Source of the DNA: Actinomycetota bacterium
GTDB taxonomy: Bacteria; Actinomycetota; Acidimicrobiia; Acidimicrobiales; Ilumatobacteraceae
Direction of reading: 5' to 3'
Assembly: GCA_005800965.1 (NCBI GenBank)
Contig: SYEA01000097.1
Span: forward strand, 1-19,649
Length of the DNA stretch: 19,649 bases
Shown in pieces: positions 1 through 7,088 of this stretch. The notes beneath the pieces are model-generated. The model saw only the letters and a list, made by a program, of their open reading frames with translations, searched no databases and was not told the origin of the DNA. Position numbers and translations under genes: made by a program. The first letter of the stretch is position 1. Each line of letters begins with the position of its first letter.

Positions 1-119
1 ACACCTGCAGATCCCAGCCCTAAGCCGGCGGCAGCATCGCCGACCGCCGTCAGCGTCGGGATCACATCCTCGGCCGCCGTGCCCATTGCGATCATGCGGC
101 TGGCTGCCTTGGTCAAGTA
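1..119 (-). other. Foreign fragment, phage tape-measure-like (partial)
   Basis: Read on the minus strand in the frame that is open to the window edge, this stretch encodes a peptide containing AMGTAAEDVIPTLTAVGDAA followed by glycine/alanine-rich sequence. That pattern is typical of phage tail tape-measure proteins (a repeated 'MG..AEDVIP.LTA.GDAAAG' helix). It is not compatible with the 5' end of phnK, whose family resemblance starts abruptly at about base 120. The plus-strand reading in the phnK frame meets a stop at 21-23 and lacks the expected ABC N-terminus. I infer a chimeric join (assembly or amplification artefact) or, less likely, a genuine phage/host junction. The family call rests on recognition of a roughly 40-residue peptide only. 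Confidence 0.35.
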
Positions 120-758
120 AAATCCACCGTGTTGCGCTGCCTTGCCGGCGATGTCACACCGTCAACGGGTGCTGCCACCATTCGATTGGGCGGCAACGAC
201 CTCAATATTTTTGCAGTTGACGCTGCCGAACGTCGTCGCCTGCGGGTCGACACCGTCTCCGTGGTGTACCAAGACCCGTCGGAGGGTCTCAAAATGAACG
301 TCACGGCGGGCGGCAACATCGCTGAACCACTCACGGCAGCAGGCTGGAGAAACTTTGCAAAAATTCGTATGCGCGCCAGCGACTTGTTGTCGCGCACAGA
401 GGTGCCACTCAACCGCATGGACGACCTTGTTCGTGCTTTCTCGGGCGGTATGCGTCAACGAGTTCAAATAGCCAAGGCCCTGGCGAATTCTCCGAGCGTC
501 GTGCTCTTTGATGAGCCAACCACGGGTCTTGATGCCAGCGTCGCGGCAGGGGTTCTCGACCTCATTCGTTCGCTGCTTGAAGAAAACCGTATTGCCGCCG
601 TGGTGGTCTCCCATGATTTTTCGGTCATCGAAATGCTCACCTCACGCTGTCTCGTGATGCATCACGGTCGCATCGTCGAGAGCGCGCTCACCGACCAACT
701 ACTTGAAGACCCCCACCACTCATACACCCAGCGACTAGTCGCCGCGGCCCGTTCATGA
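120..758 (+). CDS. phnK: C-P lyase ABC-type ATPase PhnK (5'-truncated)
   Basis: PhnK is an ABC-family ATPase that docks on the PhnGHIJ carbon-phosphorus lyase core and is needed for phosphonate degradation in the cytoplasm; it is not a membrane transporter. The reading frame picks up the family at the last residues of Walker A (Lys-Ser-Thr at 120-128, then LRCLAGD). It continues with the Q-loop YQDPSEGL, the PhnK-typical VTAGGNIAEPL, signature FSGGMRQR, Walker B VVLFDEPTTGLD, H-loop SHD and the tail DPHHSYTQRLV. About 40-45 N-terminal residues, including the glycines of Walker A, are missing because the sequence upstream of 120 is unrelated. A GTG at 129 would be called as start by default but is internal. 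The stop overlaps the phnL start by 4 bases (ATGA). phnGHIJ are expected upstream, outside the window. Confidence 0.9.
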   Translation, partial: KSTVLRCLAGDVTPSTGAATIRLGGNDLNIFAVDAAERRRLRVDTVSVVYQDPSEGLKMNVTAGGNIAEPLTAAGWRNFAKIRMRASDLLSRTEVPLNRMDDLVRAFSGGMRQRVQIAKALANSPSVVLFDEPTTGLDASVAAGVLDLIRSLLEENRIAAVVVSHDFSVIEMLTSRCLVMHHGRIVESALTDQLLEDPHHSYTQRLVAAARS

Positions 759-1510
759 GGCGTGACCCCGTGCTCGAGGTACGGCAACTCTGCAAATCGT
801 TCGTGTTGCATGCGGTCAGTGGTCGCACGGTCGTCGCCTTTGATGACGTGTCGTTCAGTGTCAGCGCCGGTGAGCATGTGGCGCTTGCCGGGATGAGTGG
901 TGCCGGAAAGTCGTCGCTTCTCAAATCGATTTACCGCACCTACCGGCCCAGCTCAGGCGAAGTGTGGTTACAGATTCATGCCGGCGACTACGTGGACATG
1001 TGTGCGCTAAGCGACATTGAAGTGGCGACCATTCGCGGCCACGAAATTGGCTACGTTTCGCAGTTCCTACGTTCTGAGCCCCGCCGTGGTGCACTCGACA
1101 TCGTGATCAAATCCGCTCGTCAACGGGGCATGAACGAAGCCGATGCCCGTGATGCAGCCGCAACTGCCCTCCAGCGCGTAGGTATTGAAGAGCGACTCTG
1201 GGATGTCTACACGTCCGTGCTGTCTGGTGGCGAAAAGCAACGGGTAAATCTGGCAGCCGGCACGGTGCACCCACCCCGCTTGCTGCTGCTGGACGAGCCG
1301 CTCTCGGCCCTTGACCCCGAGAATCGTGAGCGGGCACTGGTGCTCATCTCGTCGTTGTCCCATCGCGGCGTCGCAGTGGTGTCGATTTTCCACGACCTCG
1401 AGGCGATACAGCGCCTGGCAACCCGCGTTCTTGTGCTCGAGCGCGGCCACCTAGTGGCCGAACGACGACCAGACGAACTTGATGAACGACTCACGGCAGC
1501 CGCCCGATGA
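755..1510 (+). CDS. phnL: C-P lyase ABC-type protein PhnL
   Basis: PhnL is the second ABC-family ATPase of the phosphonate-degrading C-P lyase system. With PhnI, PhnG and PhnH it is implicated in forming alpha-D-ribose 1-methylphosphonate 5-triphosphate from ATP and methylphosphonate. The 251-residue product is near full family length. It shows Walker A GMSGAGKSS (residues 46-54), a Q-loop VSQFLR around 101-106, the PhnL-characteristic 'ARQRGM' linker, signature LSGGEKQRVNLA (156-167), Walker B RLLLLDEPLSALD (175-187) and H-loop IFHD (His213). The start ATG at 755 overlaps the phnK stop, and its own stop overlaps the phnM start, both as ATGA, so translation is probably coupled through phnKLM. 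Confidence 0.95.
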   Translation: MRRDPVLEVRQLCKSFVLHAVSGRTVVAFDDVSFSVSAGEHVALAGMSGAGKSSLLKSIYRTYRPSSGEVWLQIHAGDYVDMCALSDIEVATIRGHEIGYVSQFLRSEPRRGALDIVIKSARQRGMNEADARDAAATALQRVGIEERLWDVYTSVLSGGEKQRVNLAAGTVHPPRLLLLDEPLSALDPENRERALVLISSLSHRGVAVVSIFHDLEAIQRLATRVLVLERGHLVAERRPDELDERLTAAAR

Positions 1511-2730
1511 AATCGTCTAACACTCACGTGCGCGGCGACACCTTCGCGATTCGCAACGTCACCGTTGTGCTGCCCGACTCGGTGCTGCAAGATGGCTGTG
1601 TCGTCGTCGAACACGGCATCATCACCGATGTGCACGCTGGCACTGCCCCCGACGGCGCTATCGATGGCAACGGCTTGGTATGCATGCCGGGCATGGTGGA
1701 CACCCACAACGACGGAATCGAACGCGAGTTGATGCCCCGCCCGAATGCGCCGGTGCCGATGGAATTTGCACTGCGGGCCTTTGAAGCACGTGTGCGCAGC
1801 GCCGGTATCACCACGCTGTACCACGGCATCAGTTGGGAGAACGATGCAAAGTGGCATCGCAGCGTGGAACTTGCCCGGCGTTTCTGCGACACGATCAACG
1901 AGTACCGATCATCCGACGATGCGCTCATTGACCATCGCCTCCTGCATCGCTTGGATGCGCGTGATGGTGACGGCTCGGCCGCCCTGCGGGAATATCTCGA
2001 AGGTTGTCGGACCGACGATGACTTTGGCGCCAGCACACCGTTGGTGTCATTCGAGGACCACACACCTGGTCAGGGCCAGTACACCGACAGTGCCGGGCTT
2101 GTTAGCTACCTCATGGGCACCAAACAGCTTTCATTGGATGCCGCCAATGCAGAGATTCAAAAACTTTCGATCGAACGCGAGCAGAATAAACACCACCGAA
2201 TTACGGCGTTGGAATGGATTTGCCAGGCTGCCTTGGCCGGCCACATTCGCCTGATCGGCCACGACTTGGCAACCCCGCAAGAAGTTGCCGAGGCCGGCGC
2301 CTGGGGTGCCTATATTGCCGAATTTCCGACCACGCTCGACGCTGCCCGACTGGCGAAAGACAACGGTTTGCGAACGGTCTGTGGTGCGCCGAATGTTTTG
2401 CGTGGTGGTAGCCACAGCGGCAATGTTGGTGCAATAGACCTCATCCGTGCCGGTCTCTGTGATGGTCTGTGTTCTGATTATCTCCCGTATGGAATGATCG
2501 CCGCCGTAGCGACGCTGGTCGCCGACGATGTTTGCAGTTTGCCCGCAGCAGTGCGTTTGGTGAGTCGCGGTCCGGCGCTCACCGTCGGGTTGGATGATCG
2601 CGGACTCATTACCCGTGGCATGCGCGGCGATTTGGTGCTGGCTCGCTTCACGGGTCGCATCGGTCAAGTGGTGGCGACATTTAGTGTGGCTGGCAGTGTG
2701 GCTGACAACGACACACTGCTCGGTATGTAA
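1507..2730 (+). CDS. phnM: alpha-D-ribose 1-methylphosphonate 5-triphosphate diphosphatase PhnM
   Basis: PhnM is an amidohydrolase-superfamily enzyme that removes diphosphate from alpha-D-ribose 1-methylphosphonate 5-triphosphate, giving the 5-phosphate substrate of PhnJ. The 407-residue protein carries the family signatures: PGMVDTHNDGIERELMPRPN with metal ligands His67 and Asp69, VSFEDHTPGQGQY, LIGHDLATPQEV, IAEFPTTLDAARLA, the near-invariant APNVLRGGSHSGN, and SDYLPYGM near the end of the barrel. E. coli PhnM has HTD where this has HND; both metal-binding residues are kept. It is translationally coupled to phnL (4-base overlap) and followed after 6 bases by the phosphatase gene, so all belong to one operon. 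Confidence 0.96.
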   Translation: MKSSNTHVRGDTFAIRNVTVVLPDSVLQDGCVVVEHGIITDVHAGTAPDGAIDGNGLVCMPGMVDTHNDGIERELMPRPNAPVPMEFALRAFEARVRSAGITTLYHGISWENDAKWHRSVELARRFCDTINEYRSSDDALIDHRLLHRLDARDGDGSAALREYLEGCRTDDDFGASTPLVSFEDHTPGQGQYTDSAGLVSYLMGTKQLSLDAANAEIQKLSIEREQNKHHRITALEWICQAALAGHIRLIGHDLATPQEVAEAGAWGAYIAEFPTTLDAARLAKDNGLRTVCGAPNVLRGGSHSGNVGAIDLIRAGLCDGLCSDYLPYGMIAAVATLVADDVCSLPAAVRLVSRGPALTVGLDDRGLITRGMRGDLVLARFTGRIGQVVATFSVAGSVADNDTLLGM

Positions 2731-2736
2731 CACCTC

Positions 2737-3516
2737 ATGACTCACGACCCGAAAGCATTGCTCGAAGAAGCACTCTCCGCCGCACGCCTGGCATTTACCC
2801 ACGCAACCCACACCATGTCGCGAGCCGAACGCACCGAGACCGTTGGGCTCGGCGGCGATGGCACCCCCACCTACCGACTGGATGTCGTGGTGGAAGCGCC
2901 GGTCCTAGATGTGCTCGAGCGCGCAGGTGTGAACGTACTCTCCGAGGAAATCGGTTGGATTGACCGTGGCTCTGGTACCACCGTGGTCATCGACCCACTC
3001 GACGGCACAGCCAACGCCGCAGCAGGAGTGCCGCTCAGTTGTTTTAGTGCGGCAGTCGTGCGTGAATCAACGGTCATCGCCGCAATCACCCACTGGTTCG
3101 AAGGCTCCCGTACTTGGCGTGCCGTGCAGGGTGAAACACTTCCACGTTGCGTGTCAGACCGCCGCGAACTGACGGGGGCCGCGGTCTCGATGCTGCGTCC
3201 GCGCCCAGAAACCACATTGGCCTGGAATCGGGTCGCGGCGCGCGCTGACCGCGTGCGGATTCTGGGCAGTTCCGTGCTGGAAGCTTGTCTTGTTGCCGAC
3301 GGTGCGGTGGATGCGTTTTGTGATGCGGGCGGCGACGTGCACCGAATCGTCGATCTGGCAGCGGTCGATCTGGTCGTGCATAACGCCGGTGGTTGCCTGC
3401 GCGACGTGCACGGGCGTCCGCTCAATTTTGCACCTGATTTACGCCAACGCTGGAGTGGTGTCGTGGCCGCCACCCCGCAACTTGCCGACGAAATTATTGC
3501 CGCGATTCGCGGGTGA
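2737..3516 (+). CDS. Inositol monophosphatase-family phosphatase in the phn operon
   Basis: A Mg2+-dependent, lithium-sensitive-type phosphomonoesterase of the IMPase/FBPase superfamily (259 residues, normal length). Visible motifs are LSEE (metal ligand Glu70, Glu71), the hallmark IDPLDGTANA (Asp86, Asp89, Gly90, Thr91), and a C-terminal block HRIVDLAAVDLVVHNAGG with the metal-binding Asp206 and the family AGG turn. The usual tryptophan of 'WD.AAG' is replaced by valine. It begins 6 bases after phnM, so co-transcription with the C-P lyase genes is likely. The substrate is not readable from sequence. By context I infer a sugar phosphate from the phosphonate pathway, such as a ribose phosphate formed after PhnJ/PhnP, rather than inositol phosphate. 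Its last codons lie inside the direct repeat at 3473-3560. Confidence 0.85.
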   Translation: MTHDPKALLEEALSAARLAFTHATHTMSRAERTETVGLGGDGTPTYRLDVVVEAPVLDVLERAGVNVLSEEIGWIDRGSGTTVVIDPLDGTANAAAGVPLSCFSAAVVRESTVIAAITHWFEGSRTWRAVQGETLPRCVSDRRELTGAAVSMLRPRPETTLAWNRVAARADRVRILGSSVLEACLVADGAVDAFCDAGGDVHRIVDLAAVDLVVHNAGGCLRDVHGRPLNFAPDLRQRWSGVVAATPQLADEIIAAIRG

Positions 3517-3560
3517 GCAACACACGCTCGGTATCAAACCTCAAACTGAGTGCATCGGCA
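3473..3560. repeat. Left copy of 88-bp direct repeat flanking the arsI-MFS cassette
   Basis: Bases 3473-3560 match 5221-5308 in direct orientation (offset 1748) at 83 of 88 positions; the first 77 bases differ at only two (3496 and 3504). The left copy holds the functional 3' end and stop of the phosphatase gene (stop 3514-3516). Its remaining part is an antisense remnant of the C-terminal end of the ABC ATPase gene now at 5251-6303. In this copy the ABC stop triplet is altered (TAG to TCG on the minus strand), consistent with it being the vestigial half. Confidence 0.93.
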
Positions 3561-3597
3561 TCCACCACAGGTTCAGAGTCTGTTCATGTCAACTCGG

Positions 3598-3603
3598 TAA
3601 CCT
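3598..3603 (+). promoter_or_regulatory. Candidate -10 element (TAACCT) for arsI, leaderless
   Basis: TAACCT fits the actinobacterial TANNNT -10 consensus and ends exactly 7 bases before the ATG at 3611. That is the spacing at which transcription starts on the A of the start codon (leaderless mRNA). No Shine-Dalgarno is visible before this ATG. No good -35 is seen, and I could not identify an ArsR- or CadC-type operator in the roughly 50 bases upstream. Confidence 0.4.
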
Positions 3604-3610
3604 TAGAAAC

Positions 3611-4015
3611 ATGGCACGCCTACAGCTCGCACTCAACGTCGAACATCTTGATACGGCAATCGCCCACTACACCAAATTGTTTGGTGTTGCACCAGCCAAG
3701 ATCCGCCCGGGTTATGCCAACTTTGCAATCAGCAATCCCCCACTCAAGTTGGTGTTGATCGAAAACCCTGGTGCGGTCGATTCAATCAACCATCTCGGAG
3801 TTGAAGTGCAATCCGTTGAAGAAGTGCGCGCCGAACACGAGCGCGTGACCAACGTTGGAATGCCAACGTTCGTCGAAGGCGAAACTGTCTGCTGCTACGC
3901 CGTCCAGGACAAATTTTGGATTGAAGGTGGCACGCACAAATTTGAGGTATACACCGTGCTCGCTGATGCTGAACAGATGAAGAACACGCCTGTGGCACTC
4001 ACCAGCCACGAGTAG
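3611..4015 (+). CDS. arsI: ArsI/CadI-family C-As lyase-like metalloenzyme
   Basis: A 134-residue vicinal-oxygen-chelate (glyoxalase-fold) protein very close to Mycobacterium tuberculosis CadI and the ArsI C-As lyases: ALNVEHLDTAIAHYTKLFG, KIRPGYANFAISNPPLKLVL, NHLGVEVQS and FEVYTVLAD. Family features present are the metal-site residues Gln5, His61 and Glu112, and the adjacent cysteines Cys94-Cys95 that in ArsI bind trivalent organoarsenicals. ArsI enzymes cleave the C-As bond of methylarsenite and aromatic arsenicals; CadI was named as a cadmium-induced protein. The start at 3611 is chosen because family similarity begins there; the frame is open further upstream but that part is shadow sequence. 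It is followed 18 bases later by an MFS gene, and both lie inside a repeat-flanked cassette. Confidence 0.92.
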   Translation: MARLQLALNVEHLDTAIAHYTKLFGVAPAKIRPGYANFAISNPPLKLVLIENPGAVDSINHLGVEVQSVEEVRAEHERVTNVGMPTFVEGETVCCYAVQDKFWIEGGTHKFEVYTVLADAEQMKNTPVALTSHE

Positions 4016-4033
4016 GCGCTGGCAATCAATCAC

Positions 4034-5215
4034 TTGTCCACTAGTCGCAGCTGGTTGCGCCTTGACGTCATCGGTGTGCTCACCGTCATCGTCTATGGCA
4101 CCTGGTTCTACGGCTTTGGTGTGCTCTTTGAAGACCTCGCCGAATTCCACGACGTTTCGGCAGGAACCCTCGGCATCACCTACGGTGTCGCCAATCTGCT
4201 GGCAGGTGCTGGCGCAGTTGCAACGGGCCGTCGCCTAGACACGATCGGTCCACGCGCGGTGCTCGGCGTGGTTGGCCCACTCGGTGCAGTCGTGTACGGC
4301 GCTAGTGCCAGTTTGACGGGCACAACATTCCTTGTCGCTTATGCAATTGGTGGTGGGCTCATGGGTGCTGCGGGTTTCTATTCATTTACCCAGCCCCTCA
4401 GCGTGCGCGTGATGGATACCGACGCAGCGCGAGCAATCACGCGACTCACCATCTGGGGGGCGTTTTCGTCACCCATCATGATTCCACTCACCGAAGTGTT
4501 GCGTGCAAATTACGGCTGGCAGACTGCGGTTCGCATTCCCGCGCTGCTCACGGTGTTGGCTTTTGTCGTGTGTGCCGCGGTGAGCAAACCCCGCACAGCG
4601 TCGGTCGCCACCACACAAACCTTGAGTTCGACACTTCTGCTGGCGGCACGCGACTGGCGTTTACGACGCTTCACACTCGCTGCGTTTCTCTCTGGTGTGG
4701 CTGCTTCCACCTTGCTCGTCTATCAAGTACCAACCATGACGTGGGCCGGGATCTCGACGAGTGTCGCGGCCGGGTTGGCAAGTGCGCGAGGGCTCATGCA
4801 ATTGGCCGGGCGGCTCCCGCTGATGGCGGCGATGAAACGCTTCGGTGCCCCACGACTCATGATTGCGTCACGAGCCCTGCTAGGCGTTGCGGCATTGCTT
4901 CTGCTCGGCAGTGGGCAATGGGCGGTTGCAGTGCTGTACGTGGCAATCGCCGGTATCACCATTGGTGCTCTTTCGGCACTAGACGGGGTAATCGCACGTT
5001 CGGTAATTGGTGCAGAAAATTTTGGGGCAGTCATGGGCGGTATTGGTTTGATATCGACACTCGGTGGGTCGTTGGGGCCGATTCTCGGCGGGCAACTACG
5101 CGACTGGTCTGGCTCGCCCGTGGCTTCCATGATTCTGGTCGCGGCAACTGCGTGGTTGGCAACGGTGGTGTTTGCCTCGCTGGGCCTTACCCGACAGGAT
5201 TCCGCCACAAGCTGA
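4034..5215 (+). CDS. MFS transporter linked to arsI
   Basis: A 393-residue integral membrane protein with about 12 hydrophobic helices and a major-facilitator loop between helices 2 and 3 (ATGRRLDTIGPRAVLG). The gene starts with TTG at 4034, 18 bases after the arsI stop; in-frame TTG at 4055 and GTG at 4076 are alternatives, but the latter would cut into helix 1. No strong ribosome-binding site is visible, so coupling to arsI is likely. Context suggests export of the product of ArsI (arsenite) or of an organoarsenical, but nothing in the sequence specifies the substrate. It is not recognisable to me as ArsJ, ArsK or ArsB. The stop lies 5 bases before the right copy of the direct repeat. Confidence 0.85.
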   Translation: MSTSRSWLRLDVIGVLTVIVYGTWFYGFGVLFEDLAEFHDVSAGTLGITYGVANLLAGAGAVATGRRLDTIGPRAVLGVVGPLGAVVYGASASLTGTTFLVAYAIGGGLMGAAGFYSFTQPLSVRVMDTDAARAITRLTIWGAFSSPIMIPLTEVLRANYGWQTAVRIPALLTVLAFVVCAAVSKPRTASVATTQTLSSTLLLAARDWRLRRFTLAAFLSGVAASTLLVYQVPTMTWAGISTSVAAGLASARGLMQLAGRLPLMAAMKRFGAPRLMIASRALLGVAALLLLGSGQWAVAVLYVAIAGITIGALSALDGVIARSVIGAENFGAVMGGIGLISTLGGSLGPILGGQLRDWSGSPVASMILVAATAWLATVVFASLGLTRQDSATS

Positions 5216-5220
5216 ATAAG

Positions 5221-5308
5221 CCCCGCAACTTGCCGACGAAATTGTTGCCGCTATTCGCGGGTGAGCAACACACGCTCGGTATCAAACCTCAAACTGACGG
5301 CATCGCCA
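5221..5308. repeat. Right copy of 88-bp direct repeat flanking the arsI-MFS cassette
   Basis: Direct-orientation partner of 3473-3560 (83/88 identical). Here the functional half is the ABC ATPase 3' end on the minus strand (stop 5251-5253), while the plus strand keeps a remnant of the phosphatase C-terminus: in the old frame it still reads PQLADEIVAAIRG followed by TGA (5262-5264). The two differences within the old phosphatase frame are one conservative change (Ile to Val) and one silent change. Confidence 0.93.
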
Positions 5309-6303
5309 ATGCCAAACTGCATGGCTCGCGTGCTGTCTGATACGCGCACCACGTGATTGGTGCCGGCAATTGCGACATCCAGCGAGGTCGTGGCACCACC
5401 GAATTGCACGCCGTCGACTCGACCTTGGAGCCCGTCGCCACCCGCTGACCCCGCAACACAAATATCTTCTGGGCGAATGAGCAGCCGCGCTTCACCAGAT
5501 TGCACTTCGGATGGTGGCACCGCAAACTCGAGCGCATGACCACGCAAACGCACCCGGGATGGCGCGGTCATTTCCACTGCCAGATCATTGACCTTGCCGA
5601 CGAAACGTGCCACGAACGGCGTTGCTGGTGAGCGATACACCACGTGAGGTGTGGCGATTTGCTCGACTCGTCCATCACACATCACACAGATGCGATCAGA
5701 GATGGCCAACGCTTCTTCTTGGTCGTGAGTCACGAACACGGTGGCGATCCCCGACGTTCGTTGGATGCGGCGGATTTCTTCGCGCACCTCCACCCTGACG
5801 GTGGCATCGAGCGCCGAAAGCGGTTCATCGAGCAACAACACCTGTGGCTCAATGGCCAACGCTCGCGCGAGGGCAACGCGCTGTTGTTGACCGCCAGAAA
5901 TCTGGTGGGGGTACCGCTCAGCCAAACCCGCCAGCCGCACGAGGTCGAGCAATTCGCCCACCCGCGCCGTGCGTTGGCTGCGCGACATCTTGCGCACCTT
6001 CATACCGAACTCCAAGTTTTCATGCACGGTGAGGTGGGGAAACAAGCTGTAGTTCTGGAACACCATTCCGGTGCCCCGCTTGCTTGCGGGTAGAGCCACG
6101 ACGCTGGTTCCACCAATGAGCACATCGCCCGAATCGCAGATTTCAAACCCGGCAGCAACTCGCAGCGCGGTGGATTTGCCACAGCCGCTCGGGCCGAGCA
6201 GGGTGACGAGTTCGCCTTCGTCAACACGAATGGCAAAGTCGACCAGTGCATTGACCGCCCCGAATGACTTGGCGACATCACGAAATTCAATGTTGCGGGT
6301 CAT
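5251..6303 (-). CDS. ABC importer ATPase (PotA/FbpC/PhnT type)
   Basis: Cytoplasmic ATPase of a type I ABC importer, 350 residues. Seen in order: Walker A GPSGCGKST (37-45), Q-loop FQNYSLFPHLTV (82-93), signature ISGGQQQRVALARALA (135-150), Walker B VLLLDEPLSALD (155-166), H-loop THD (His193), then a C-terminal TOBE-like domain (about 235-350) typical of the polyamine, iron and 2-aminoethylphosphonate ATPases. The frame is open for 85 more codons upstream, but similarity starts at ATG 6303, which overlaps the stop of the permease gene before it (ATGA). It is the last gene of the binding protein - permease - permease - ATPase operon. Its final 15 codons lie in the direct repeat. The substrate is not determined by this subunit. 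Confidence 0.92.
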   Translation of the reverse strand: MTRNIEFRDVAKSFGAVNALVDFAIRVDEGELVTLLGPSGCGKSTALRVAAGFEICDSGDVLIGGTSVVALPASKRGTGMVFQNYSLFPHLTVHENLEFGMKVRKMSRSQRTARVGELLDLVRLAGLAERYPHQISGGQQQRVALARALAIEPQVLLLDEPLSALDATVRVEVREEIRRIQRTSGIATVFVTHDQEEALAISDRICVMCDGRVEQIATPHVVYRSPATPFVARFVGKVNDLAVEMTAPSRVRLRGHALEFAVPPSEVQSGEARLLIRPEDICVAGSAGGDGLQGRVDGVQFGGATTSLDVAIAGTNHVVRVSDSTRAMQFGIGDAVSLRFDTERVLLTRE

Positions 6304-7088
6304 GAACGAACTTTCTTGCCGAAACGATTGGACATTGCGACAAACACGGTGGAAATGACCACAAGAACGATGCCGAGCCCGAATGTGCCCTGTGGATTGC
6401 TGCCTTGCGAGTACGACAGGTACAGCGGCAACGTATTCTTCAGTAGCAACGAAGCGATCGTGAATTCGCCGAGCACCACGGTGAAGGCCAAGAACGAGGC
6501 TGTGGCGATACTGGCTCGCATGTTGGGTGCGATGACGAACGCGATGGTGCGCCACCAACTTGCACCGAGACTGCGCGACGCATTCACCAGAGTGCGAATG
6601 TCAAGGGCCGCCAACCCATTTTCGAGCGTGCGATGAGTGAAGGGCAACGCAGTGATCACATAGAGCGGCACGAGACCGAACGAACTGCGAATCAGAATCG
6701 GCAAGGTGTCACGAAATGTGCCGGCAAAACCCACGACCAGAGCAATTGCCGGAACCACAAATGGCAAGACCGCTGAGATCTCGATGAAGCGCCGTGTTCT
6801 CGGTGAACTGAGATGGGCGAAAGCCATGGTCGGCAGCAACAGCACAATAGTGACAAGTGCCGTTGCAATGGCCAACGTGACGCTGAGACTTGCGGCGCGC
6901 TGAAATTCTGTCGCTCCAAATGAATCAACCAGGGGTTGGAGGGTCCACTTTTGGAACACGTTGCCCCATGACAGCTTGATGACTGGTACTCGCTGAAATG
7001 CGAATCGTGCCATTGCGAGCATCGGGACGATATAGAACACTGCAACGATTCCAATCGTGAACCACGCACTCAATCGGGAGATTTTCAT
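6300..7088 (-). CDS. ABC importer permease, second subunit (PotC/PhnV type)
   Basis: A 262-residue inner-membrane permease with about six hydrophobic helices, the first at residues 8-30. It carries the cytoplasmic EAA coupling loop (NASRSLGASWWRTIAFVIAP, about 169-188), which docks on the ATPase. ATG 7088 is preferred over the longer open frame because it overlaps the stop of the preceding permease gene by 4 bases (ATGA) and directly precedes the first helix. It ends in an ATGA overlap with the ATPase gene. Separate rather than fused permeases fit the polyamine/2-aminoethylphosphonate arrangement better than the usual single long permease of Fe3+ (FbpB) systems. Confidence 0.9.
   Translation of the reverse strand: MKISRLSAWFTIGIVAVFYIVPMLAMARFAFQRVPVIKLSWGNVFQKWTLQPLVDSFGATEFQRAASLSVTLAIATALVTIVLLLPTMAFAHLSSPRTRRFIEISAVLPFVVPAIALVVGFAGTFRDTLPILIRSSFGLVPLYVITALPFTHRTLENGLAALDIRTLVNASRSLGASWWRTIAFVIAPNMRASIATASFLAFTVVLGEFTIASLLLKNTLPLYLSYSQGSNPQGTFGLGIVLVVISTVFVAMSNRFGKKVRS

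Noticed and set aside
3290..3610. Upstream extension of the arsI frame
   Set aside because: It runs out of frame through the phosphatase gene and the repeat; ArsI/CadI similarity begins at 3611.
3473..5308. Classical insertion sequence or composite transposon
   Set aside because: No transposase or integrase and no terminal inverted repeats; the flanking repeats are 88 bases of host gene ends, far longer than a typical target-site duplication.
4570..5340. Alternative plus-strand frame overlapping the MFS gene
   Set aside because: It is shifted relative to the hydrophobic MFS frame and encodes a Cys/Arg/Gly-rich product with no membrane pattern.
6304..6558. N-terminal extension of the ABC ATPase frame
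   Set aside because: The extra 85 residues are His/Arg-rich shadow of the permease gene; family similarity and the ATGA overlap place the start at 6303.
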